Shown here one piece after another: positions 35,893-43,363 of a DNA stretch of 64,000 bases. The stretch spans positions 1,756,501-1,820,500 of the forward strand of contig NZ_CP146608.1 of assembly GCF_037113415.1 (NCBI RefSeq), read 5' to 3'. The first letter of the stretch is position 1; the number at the start of each line of letters is the position of its first letter. The translations under genes were made by a program, and so were the position numbers. The notes under the pieces are model-generated. The model ran no database searches and was not told where the DNA came from. It saw nothing but the letters and a program-made list of their open reading frames with translations. The stretch comes from Devosia sp. XK-2 (GTDB taxonomy: Bacteria > Pseudomonadota > Alphaproteobacteria > Rhizobiales > Devosiaceae).

Positions 35893-36165
35893 ATGAGTGA
35901 ACGTACAGCTCTTGTTGAACTGGCCAATTTCATCGGCCGTTCACCCCTCGCCTCACCCGATATGGATGTGCGCAACAAGGCACTTGCCGGCATGACTGGC
36001 CGCATGCTGCCCCGCCAGAAGCGCTCGGTCGGCGACCTGCTCGGCGTGGTAATGGCCCTTTCCGCCCGCACCCGGCGTATGGCACACGAACCCGCTCGCG
36101 TTGAAATCGATGTCTTCGCGCCCGACGGCCAACGCGCTTTGCGCCTCGACCTCGGACAGGACTGA
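35893..36165 (+). CDS. Conserved hypothetical protein, 90 residues
   Basis: I do not recognise the family. The product starts MSERTALVELANFIGRSPL, has a basic middle (RMLPRQKRSVGDLLGVVMALS, ARTRRMAHEPA) and ends VFAPDGQRALRLDLGQD. There is no signal peptide or membrane segment. A GGAG 8 bases upstream supports the ATG at 35893. The open frame upstream to 35740 overlaps the carboxypeptidase gene and is not used. It lies 100 bases after that gene on the same strand and converges on the MATE gene with a gap of 16 bases. Function is unknown. Confidence 0.7.
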   Translation: MSERTALVELANFIGRSPLASPDMDVRNKALAGMTGRMLPRQKRSVGDLLGVVMALSARTRRMAHEPARVEIDVFAPDGQRALRLDLGQD

Positions 36166-36181
36166 TCGGGAGAGTGGCGCT

Positions 36182-37543
36182 CTAGACGAGCGCCACGATT
36201 TCCTTGCGCTTCCAGACAAACTGGTACCAGCAAGCCTGCAATACCAGCATCATGGTGAAGCTGGCGGCATAGGCGACCCATATACCCATCAGGCCAAGGT
36301 CGGTCTGGCTCAGCCAGATCGCGCCAGGAAGCTCGATGAGCAGGATACAGGCCAGCGACAGCGCCATGGGAGCATAGACCGTGCCGCTGGCGCGCATGAT
36401 CCCCGAAAACACCACGCTCCAGCCGAAGCACAGGATGCTCCACAGCACCACATGCAACAGCGTTTCGGTTAGATCCACTACGGCCGGATCGGTGATGAAC
36501 AGCGCAACCACATGCTGGCTGAAGAGATAGGCCAGGATGATCAATCCGCCGGTAATGAGCAGATTCATGCCCAGTGCCGTACGCGCGATACCATCCAATT
36601 GCCCGGTCTGCCGCGCGCCGATAGCTTGGGCCGCGAAGATCGAGGCGGCAATGCCGATCGACATGGCTGGGAACTGCACATAGCTCATCACCTGCCCCAG
36701 CGCGCCATAGGCTGCCGTCGCATCCGAGCCGAACCGGTTGACCAGTCCAACCACGACAATACCGGCAATGGACGAGACAACCATTTGCAGCCCCGCGGGA
36801 ATGCCGAGCTTGAGGATCAGGCCCAGCAATTTGAAGTCGGGTCGCAGCATGGCGCTCAGCATCGTCGCGTCGGGCGACATGGGCATATCGCGCACGCGCA
36901 GGTAGACGAGCAGAAACACCAGCACCGTGGCGAAGCCGGCGATCATGGCGACCGCAGCGGCGTTGACCCCGAGTTGCGGCAGGCCGAACCAACCCTCGAT
37001 AAGGGCCGGGGTGACAACCAGGCTGACCATCATCGACAGGATGAGCGCAAAGAGCGGCGTGATCGTATCGCCAACCCCGCGCAGTACCGACGTGACAACG
37101 AGGAACAGGAAAAAGCCCGGCATGCCAATAAGGACGATGCGCGCATAGCCAACAGCCAGGTGCAGGATGTTTTCAGGCGCACCGAGCACCGTCATGATCT
37201 GCTCGGCAAATAGGCCGCCACCAACAGCAACCACCAGGCCGAGCGCGATTGCTGCGGCCAGAGTGGTGCCGGTGACCTGCCGGACCTTTTCGATGTTTCG
37301 CGCACCCCAGGCCTGACCGATGAGAATGGTCGAACCGGCCGAGAGGCCGATGATGAAACTCATCAGGAAGAACATGATGGGGAAGAACGTTGCCGTCGCC
37401 GCAAGTGCTTCCACACCGATCAACTGACCGACATAGATCGAGTTGATGGTGCCGGACAGCGCCTGCAGGATATTGGAGGCCATCAGCGGAATGAGAAACA
37501 GGCTGAATCGCTGCCAGAGAGGGCGGGATGACGTCGGGTTCAT
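36182..37543 (-). CDS. MATE family efflux transporter
   Basis: The 453-residue inner-membrane protein has 12 hydrophobic helices in two halves of six, as in MATE drug/sodium or proton antiporters (NorM-like). Typical parts are LIPLMASNILQALSGTINSI, YVGQLIGVEALAA, GLSAGSTILIGQAWGARN and, in the second half, AFSIGIAASIFAAQAIGAR-like SIGIAASIFAAQAIGARQTG. Substrate and ion cannot be predicted. A GGAG site precedes the ATG. It appears to be a single-gene unit. Confidence 0.93.
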   Translation of the reverse strand: MNPTSSRPLWQRFSLFLIPLMASNILQALSGTINSIYVGQLIGVEALAATATFFPIMFFLMSFIIGLSAGSTILIGQAWGARNIEKVRQVTGTTLAAAIALGLVVAVGGGLFAEQIMTVLGAPENILHLAVGYARIVLIGMPGFFLFLVVTSVLRGVGDTITPLFALILSMMVSLVVTPALIEGWFGLPQLGVNAAAVAMIAGFATVLVFLLVYLRVRDMPMSPDATMLSAMLRPDFKLLGLILKLGIPAGLQMVVSSIAGIVVVGLVNRFGSDATAAYGALGQVMSYVQFPAMSIGIAASIFAAQAIGARQTGQLDGIARTALGMNLLITGGLIILAYLFSQHVVALFITDPAVVDLTETLLHVVLWSILCFGWSVVFSGIMRASGTVYAPMALSLACILLIELPGAIWLSQTDLGLMGIWVAYAASFTMMLVLQACWYQFVWKRKEIVALV

Positions 37544-37812
37544 AAAAAACTCCAGCTCATAGAAAGGTACCGGTCATGGCCTGGACCCCGAAACCGGCAA
37601 GGACTGAGCAAAAATCTCAGAAGCCGGGGGGACCTATTCACACCAATGGACGGTGCCGGCTGGACGGGCGCAGGAGGCTGGCAATGACATCAGGGACATA
37701 CGCCGCAGGCTCCAACGCGTCAATGTCGATAGGTCGGCCCATTCGCGCCGTTGATCGGCGCTATGACCATTTTGCATCGAGAACGCCCTGCGCCCTATGC
37801 TAGGAGGACATC

Positions 37813-38541
37813 ATGTCCCAGGTCCTTGCCCCTGCCGATTCCATCGCCCAGCAATTCCTGGCCGGCGCCCGTGCCTGCATTCCTGTGGCCATTTCCGTCG
37901 CCGCCTATGGCATGGTTTGGGGCATGCTGGCCCGCACGGCAGGGCTGAGCCTGCTGGAAGTGGTCATGATGAGTGGGCTTGTCTTTGCCGGCTCCGCGCA
38001 ATTCGTAGCGCTCGATCTATGGACATCAACTCCTTCCGCCCTGCCCGTCGGCCCCTTGGTGCTGGCCGCGCTGATCGTGAACCTGCGCTATCTCTTGCTG
38101 ACCGCCACCTTGCGCCCGCTCTACCCGCAGGGCAGCCTGGGGCATGGCGCGCTCAGCATGTATCTGGTTACCGACGAGAATTGGGCTATGACCGTGGCGG
38201 CCATGGCGCGAGGCGGCGGCAGCGTTGCCTTCCTCATGGGCGGCGGCTGCCTTGCCTGGATCAGCTGGATGACCACCAATGTGACCGGCTATGGCCTTGG
38301 CTCTGCCATCGATGATCCTGCTCAATGGGGCCTGGATTTCGCCTTCACGGCAACATTTCTTGCACTGCTGCTCGGCATGTGGCGCGGTCGCGGCGACCTG
38401 CTGCCATGGCTGGTGGCCGCGCTTGTCGCCATCGCCACGTCAAATTCGGTCGAGGGAAGCTGGCACATCCTGGCAGGCGGCCTTGCTGGCAGCCTCACCG
38501 GCGCTGTGATGGAGGCGCGAAAACATGCTCACCAGTCCTGA
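37813..38541 (+). CDS. azlC: AzlC family branched-chain amino acid exporter, large subunit
   Basis: The 242-residue membrane protein matches AzlC/YgaZ, which together with AzlD/YgaH exports branched-chain amino acids and related compounds. Signature parts are GARACIPVAISVAAYGMVWG, VVMMSGLVFAGSAQFVALDL, ALIVNLRYLLLTATLRP and YLVTDENWAMT. A strong AGGAGG precedes the ATG at 37813. It overlaps azlD by 17 bases. The 269 bases upstream contain only a short unconvincing frame (37576-37803). Confidence 0.93.
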   Translation: MSQVLAPADSIAQQFLAGARACIPVAISVAAYGMVWGMLARTAGLSLLEVVMMSGLVFAGSAQFVALDLWTSTPSALPVGPLVLAALIVNLRYLLLTATLRPLYPQGSLGHGALSMYLVTDENWAMTVAAMARGGGSVAFLMGGGCLAWISWMTTNVTGYGLGSAIDDPAQWGLDFAFTATFLALLLGMWRGRGDLLPWLVAALVAIATSNSVEGSWHILAGGLAGSLTGAVMEARKHAHQS

Positions 38542-38833
38542 GGCCGTCTTCGCCATTCTCGGCATGGCCTTGGTCACAATCGCCATAAAGGCCGGCGGAC
38601 TTCTGCTGGCCGATCGCCTTCCGCGGGACGGCTTTGCGGCAGCCTGGTTGCGCCATATCCCCGGCGCCGTTCTGGCCGCCTTGGTGGCACCGGCGCTGGT
38701 CACCGGCAGCCTGGCCGAAGCCACCGCGGCGCTCGCCACCGGCGCAGTCTTCATCGGCACCCGCAATCTCTTTGCGGCCATGGCGACAGGCGTGCTGACG
38801 GTCTATCTCATGCGCCTCTGGCTTGGCGCCTGA
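38525..38833 (+). CDS. azlD: AzlD family branched-chain amino acid exporter, small subunit
   Basis: The 102-residue membrane protein has three to four hydrophobic helices and the AzlD pattern: VTIAIKAGGLLLADRLPRDG, AWLRHIPGAVLAALVAPALV, GAVFIGTRNLFAAMATGVLT and YLMRLW. It partners the overlapping azlC product. Its start lies 17 bases inside azlC with GGAGG upstream, so translation is coupled. Nearby, a tRNA-Leu gene lies in the opposite direction. Confidence 0.93.
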   Translation: MLTSPEAVFAILGMALVTIAIKAGGLLLADRLPRDGFAAAWLRHIPGAVLAALVAPALVTGSLAEATAALATGAVFIGTRNLFAAMATGVLTVYLMRLWLGA

Positions 38834-38854
38834 CCGATCCAAATGTTCGAGAAG

Positions 38855-38938
38855 TGGTGCCCCCCGCGAGACTCGAACTCGCACGCTTTGCAGCGGAGGA
38901 TTTTGAGTCCTCTGCGTCTACCATTCCGCCAGAGGGGC
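38855..38938 (-). tRNA. tRNA-Leu (anticodon CAA)
   Basis: Read on the minus strand, the acceptor stem is GCCCCTC / GGGGGGC and the anticodon stem is GAGGA / TCCTC. The loop CTCAAAA gives anticodon CAA for codon UUG. A long variable arm (CGCTGCAAAGCG) marks a class II tRNA, and the T arm is GCGAG-TTCGAGT-CTCGC. The 3' CCA is encoded. Length is 84 bases with CCA. Confidence 0.96.
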
Positions 38939-38948
38939 ACGGGCTGGG

Positions 38949-38977
38949 TTCCTAGCTTACAAGCAGCGCCAGTGCAA
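38949..38977 (-). promoter_or_regulatory. Putative promoter of tRNA-Leu
   Basis: On the minus strand TTGCAC (38972-38977), a 17-base spacer and TAGGAA (38949-38954) lie 11 bases upstream of the mature tRNA 5' end. The spacing is right, and the -10 is weak. Confidence 0.45.
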
Positions 38978-39018
38978 CAATTCTAAGCGGCCATTTGCCT
39001 GTGTGCACAAAATACCGA

Positions 39019-41502
39019 TCAGTCAGACAGACTGCGCGGGGTTTCCAGGCTTGGATCGAGGAATCGCCCGCCGCCGCTTGGCCGCGTGGTCGTGAACATG
39101 CCGCCATATTGCTGCTGCATCATCTGCTCACGCTGAATGGCATCGAAGGCCTGCACATCCAGACCAATGACCGAGGTCATCAGGTTCGGCCCGGTCCCCG
39201 GCTTAAAGGCCTCGGCAATCGCGGCCTCGCCGTCAAAAGCCTTCACGCCGGTGCTCGGATTGATCCAGGCCGTGGTCATCCCCGCCGGCACATTGAAGGG
39301 CGTCGCTGGCTTTCCCTGCAGCGCCTTGGCCATGAAATTGGTGAAGATCGGAACGGCCATGCCGCCGCCGGTCGATGCGGACCCCATCGAGCGCGGCTGG
39401 TCATAGCCCACATAGATGCCGACGGCCAGTTCCGGCGTAAATCCGACAAACCAGGCATCCTTGTAATCGTTGGTGGTGCCCGTCTTGCCGGCAACCGGGC
39501 GGTTGAGTGCCCTTGCCGCGGTCGCGGTGCCGCGTTGCACCACGCCCTCCATCATCGAGGTGATCTGGTAGGCGGTCATCGGGTCCAGCACCTGCTGGCG
39601 ATTGTCGATGATGCGTGGCTCCCCCTGCCCGTGCCAATCCTTGGCCACGCACCCGTCGCACACACGCTGGTCATGCCGATATACGGTTGCCCCATACCGG
39701 TCCTGGATACGATCGATCAGTGTCGGCACAATTTTGCGGCCGCCATTGGCAATGGTGGCATAGGCCGCCGTCATGCGCATGGCCGTGGTTTCGCCGGCTC
39801 CAAGCGCCATGGCCAGCACCGGCTGCATATTGTCGTAAATGCCGAAAAGCTGCGCGTAGTCGGCGATCAGCGGCATGCCGATATCGCGCGCCAGGCGCAC
39901 CGTCATCACGTTACGGCTGCGCTCGATGCCCCGCCGCAAGGTCTGAGGTCCATAAAACTCCTGCGAATAGTTTTCCGGCCGCCAGACCGAGCCATCCGAC
40001 ATGCGCACTTCCACCGGCGCGTCCAGCACCACCGAGGCCGGCGTATAACCATTGTCCAACGCCGCAGCATAGACGATCGGCTTGAAGGACGAGCCCGGCT
40101 GCCGCAACGCCTGGGTCGCGCGATTGAACTCGCTTTCGGCAAAGGAAAATCCGCCGACCATGGCCAATACCCGCCCCGTACGCGGGTCCATGGCCACCAG
40201 AGCCCCTTCGATCTCGGGAACCTGCTCCAGCGTATAGACCCCGTCCTTGCCCGACACCGGCGAGACATAGACGACATCGCCCACCTTGAGAATGTTCTGG
40301 ACCGGCTGCGAAACCCATTTGATCTCCGGGCCCGACAACGTCCCTTCGACCCGGTCCGTTGCCACCGCACCATCCACATCGTCGTCGGGCCGCAAGCCGA
40401 TGCGCGCCTGGTTGTTCCCCACATCCAGCACGACCGCCAACTGCCATTCAGGCACATCGCTCAGTGGATTTATGGCGGAAACCGCCACGCCCCAATCGTC
40501 CCCGAGCTCGACGCTGGCGACCGGCCCGCGGAAGCCGCGCCGGCGATCGAATTCGATCAGCCCGTCCATCAGCGCCCGCCTGGCATATTCCTGCAGGCGC
40601 GGCTCAAGCGTGGTCCGAACCGAAAGGCCACCCCCATAAAGCTGGTCTTCGCCATAAAGCTTGGCGAGCTCGCGCCGTACTTCCTCAGTGAAATATTCGG
40701 CCGAATAAAGCTGGCTTCCGGCGGCGCGTGGAATGACGTTGAGCGGTTCCTGCTTGGCCGTCTCCGCCTCCCCATGGGACACGTAGCCATTCTCGACCAT
40801 GCGGTCGATCACCCAGTTCCGGCGTTCGATGGCCGCCTCGGTGCGGCGGAACGGATGGTAATTATTCGGCCCCTTGGGCAGCGCCGCAATATAGGCCGCC
40901 TCGGGCAGGGTCAGCTGATAGAGCGCCTTATCGAAATAGTTGAGCGCCGCCGCCGCCACGCCATAGGAGTTCAGGCCCAGAAATATCTCGTTGAGGTAGA
41001 GCTCCAGGATCTTGTTCTTGGTGAAGGTCGACTCGATCCGAAGCGCCAGAATGGCTTCCTGAATCTTGCGGTCCCAGGTCTGCTCCGATGTGAGCAGGAA
41101 ATTCTTGGCGACCTGCTGGGTAATCGACGACCCGCCGCCCTGAATGGCGCTATTGCCGTCCATGCGCGCCAGCACATTGTCGCGCAATGCGCGGATCACG
41201 CCGTCCACGGCAATACCGTTATGGCTGAAAAAGTCCTTGTCCTCAGCCGAAAGAAAAGCCTGGATCACCAGCGGCGGCACCGTCTCGACCGGCTGGAACA
41301 GCCGCCGCTCGCGCGCATATTCGGCCAGCAAGGTACCGTCGGCCGCATGGACCCGGGTTGTTACCGGCGGCTGATAGTCCTGTAAAACCGTATAGTCCGG
41401 CAATTGCGCGCTCACTGCTGCCAGGTAGACAGCCGCCGCCGCGACCCCGCCGAGGCCGAGAAACATGCCAAAACCGAAAAGCCAGCCAAGCAGTCGAAAC
41501 AT
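39019..41502 (-). CDS. mrcA: Class A penicillin-binding protein 1A
   Basis: This bifunctional enzyme polymerises glycan strands and cross-links peptides in the periplasm. The 827-residue protein has an N-terminal membrane anchor (residues 5-30) and a glycosyltransferase domain with Glu87 in SAEDKDFFSHNG and GGSSITQQVAKNFLL. It also has the OB-like PCB_OB region at about 310-430. The transpeptidase domain carries Ser471-x-x-Lys (PGSSFKPIVY), Ser529-Arg-Asn and Lys673-Thr-Gly-Thr-Thr. The gene is downstream of the amidase gene on the same strand (70-base gap), a conserved pair in alphaproteobacteria. A long antisense open frame here is a by-product of codon bias. Confidence 0.97.
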   Translation of the reverse strand: MFRLLGWLFGFGMFLGLGGVAAAAVYLAAVSAQLPDYTVLQDYQPPVTTRVHAADGTLLAEYARERRLFQPVETVPPLVIQAFLSAEDKDFFSHNGIAVDGVIRALRDNVLARMDGNSAIQGGGSSITQQVAKNFLLTSEQTWDRKIQEAILALRIESTFTKNKILELYLNEIFLGLNSYGVAAAALNYFDKALYQLTLPEAAYIAALPKGPNNYHPFRRTEAAIERRNWVIDRMVENGYVSHGEAETAKQEPLNVIPRAAGSQLYSAEYFTEEVRRELAKLYGEDQLYGGGLSVRTTLEPRLQEYARRALMDGLIEFDRRRGFRGPVASVELGDDWGVAVSAINPLSDVPEWQLAVVLDVGNNQARIGLRPDDDVDGAVATDRVEGTLSGPEIKWVSQPVQNILKVGDVVYVSPVSGKDGVYTLEQVPEIEGALVAMDPRTGRVLAMVGGFSFAESEFNRATQALRQPGSSFKPIVYAAALDNGYTPASVVLDAPVEVRMSDGSVWRPENYSQEFYGPQTLRRGIERSRNVMTVRLARDIGMPLIADYAQLFGIYDNMQPVLAMALGAGETTAMRMTAAYATIANGGRKIVPTLIDRIQDRYGATVYRHDQRVCDGCVAKDWHGQGEPRIIDNRQQVLDPMTAYQITSMMEGVVQRGTATAARALNRPVAGKTGTTNDYKDAWFVGFTPELAVGIYVGYDQPRSMGSASTGGGMAVPIFTNFMAKALQGKPATPFNVPAGMTTAWINPSTGVKAFDGEAAIAEAFKPGTGPNLMTSVIGLDVQAFDAIQREQMMQQQYGGMFTTTRPSGGGRFLDPSLETPRSLSD

Positions 41503-41572
41503 CTAGCTCATATACCTCGCGCCTGCGGGGCGATCAGCTCGCATCTATAACAGAGTCGGACCTGTCTTGCTG

Positions 41573-42802
41573 TCACGGCTCTTCCTCAAGACTGTCGAAA
41601 TAGGTCGAGATGCCCCGCGCAATGGCCTCCGCCGTGCGGTCGCGCCAATCGGACTGCATCAGATTGGCAATGTCGCTGGCATTGGACAGAAAACCGAGTT
41701 CCACCAGCACCGATGGCACGTCGGGGGCCTGGAGCACAAAAAAGTCCGCTTGCCGCACTGGAAAGCGTCTGAGCGCCACGCTCGGCTCGAGCTGGTGCAC
41801 GATGGCCTCGGCCGCCATGAAGGACTGCACCCGCATTTCGCGCCGCATCAGGTCGAGCAGAATGTCCACCACTTCGGGCGCCATTGTCTGTGGCATGGCA
41901 AAGCCGGCAATGACATCGGTGGCATTCTCATTGTCCGCCAGAACCTTGTCGAGCACATCGGTGGCGTTTTCATCGCGGGTATAGACGCTGGCCCCGCGGA
42001 TTTCGGGCTGCTGGAAACTATCCGCGTGGATGGAAATGAACAGATCCGCCTTGTTGGTGCGCGCCAGATCGACTCTCTCCTCTAGCCGCAGATAGGAATC
42101 GTCCTCCCGCGTCAAGGCAACGTCGAAACGTCCTGACTCGACCAGCAGGTTCTGCAGGGCAAGCGCGAATGCCAGCACAATGTCCTTTTCCTTGACGCCA
42201 TTTGTCGTCTCAGCGCCGCTGTCAATGCCGCCATGCCCCGGGTCGATCACCACCAGCGGCCGGCTCGCAATTGGCAGTTCCGAGCCCCCGGCAGGTGTGG
42301 AGACAGCAGGTGAAATAGCCTCCGACGCGGCACGGTCGCGTTCGACATTGGCCGCAAACTCCTCTGCCGTTGCCGGAATAATGTCGACGACCAGACGCGC
42401 TGGCTGGTCCTCAAAAGCATCCAGCACATAGGCCTGCTGCACCTGCGCCGGACCGGCCAATGTCAGCGTGGTCCGCACCCTGTCGGCAGCAGCCTGCTCA
42501 ATGACATAGCGCGACACAAGCCCCTCTTCGCCCGGCTCGCCTTCCGGCTCCGGCACCGAGAACGTCCCGGCGCGCACATCCACGGCCAGCCGCTGCGGAT
42601 CGTCGAGCGAAACGAACGAGAATTCCGTCCGGTCCGCCAGATCGACCACAAGACGCGCGCGCTCGGGCGCAATTGTTACGCGTGCGTCGATCACATTTGG
42701 CAAAGGTGGCAAACCGGCCGTGCTCTGCGCAGACGCCGCCTGTGACAGGCCCATAAGAGTCATCAGGCAAAAGACGAGGCCTATCAGTGATTGTCTGGTC
42801 AA
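41573..42802 (-). CDS. N-acetylmuramoyl-L-alanine amidase with AMIN domain
   Basis: The protein is a periplasmic zinc amidase that cuts the stem peptide from peptidoglycan, often at division. A signal peptide (LTRQSLIGLVFCLMTLMG up to ASAQ) leads to an AMIN domain (about residues 40-140). An Amidase_3 catalytic domain follows with VIDPGHGGIDSGAE (His and Glu ligands), ADLFISIHADSFQQP (second His) and VLVELGFLSNASD with the catalytic Glu. The start is uncertain. TTG at 42802 gives 409 residues with a proper signal peptide, and TTG at 42919 gives 448 residues. There is no ATG or GTG before the signal peptide. It is upstream of mrcA and divergent from rne. Confidence 0.92.
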   Translation of the reverse strand: MTRQSLIGLVFCLMTLMGLSQAASAQSTAGLPPLPNVIDARVTIAPERARLVVDLADRTEFSFVSLDDPQRLAVDVRAGTFSVPEPEGEPGEEGLVSRYVIEQAAADRVRTTLTLAGPAQVQQAYVLDAFEDQPARLVVDIIPATAEEFAANVERDRAASEAISPAVSTPAGGSELPIASRPLVVIDPGHGGIDSGAETTNGVKEKDIVLAFALALQNLLVESGRFDVALTREDDSYLRLEERVDLARTNKADLFISIHADSFQQPEIRGASVYTRDENATDVLDKVLADNENATDVIAGFAMPQTMAPEVVDILLDLMRREMRVQSFMAAEAIVHQLEPSVALRRFPVRQADFFVLQAPDVPSVLVELGFLSNASDIANLMQSDWRDRTAEAIARGISTYFDSLEEEP

Positions 42803-42919
42803 AACGGTGACCTTGCTCCCAGATTCCGAGCGAATGCCTGACGCCGGGATGCGGCGATTCTTCGGCGTAATCCGCCTTATGCGATGTTTTGCGCGGGCGG
42901 CCAAGAATGCGGCGGTCAA

Positions 42920-43363
42920 AACTGCGCGCTTCAGACGGATTTGACTTTCCTGTTGCCATTGCGGCGCAACTTTTCTACACGCTTAATATGTAGGCGCGTG
43001 TGTTTCACGGTCGTTTTCGGGGCAACCACTTGCCCCCTATGACCTGAAACGGAAGTTGCGGTTTCAGCGCCCTGCATCAACGAATTTCGGCCCGAACCGG
43101 GCCGGACGGCAACAGGCTTTCGGCCTGTCGCCCAATAGGAAGAGGTCATATGGCCCGCTGGCGAACAAAGCGCGACGCGATCGATACGAACGATTGCCGC
43201 TTTGCTTCGCCCTGTTTGCCGGCCCTGACCACACAGTCTTCGGCGCTGAACGTGAGAGGTTCGCGCCATCCAATATCAAACCTATTCGCCCCGCAATGCG
43301 CCACGAACAGGAAGCCGGCCTCCCGGCATCCCCTTGTCGGCGCGCGGGTGCGCGGAGTTCATT
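42920..43363 (+). promoter_or_regulatory. Long hairpin-rich leader upstream of rne
   Basis: Upstream of rne are four clear hairpins: GGGGCAA/TTGCCCC at 43019-43036, CTGAAAC/GTTTCAG at 43044-43067, GGCCCG/CGGGCC at 43089-43103 and ACAGGC/GCCTGT at 43112-43128. A ribosome-site-like GGAAGAGG stands just before an ATG at 43150, which opens a 94-codon frame overlapping the rne start. RNase E autoregulates through its leader in enterobacteria, so a similar role is plausible here. The promoter could not be assigned. Confidence 0.5.

Noticed and set aside
37576..37803. 75-codon plus-strand frame upstream of azlC
   Set aside because: Basic, low-complexity composition, no recognisable ribosome site and no family. 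The region more likely holds the azlC promoter.
38995..41385. Open frame of 796 codons on the plus strand opposite the penicillin-binding protein gene
   Set aside because: The minus strand encodes a complete PBP1A with all motifs. The antisense frame has no domain, no ribosome site and His/Arg-rich low-complexity composition, typical of codon-bias shadows in GC-rich DNA.
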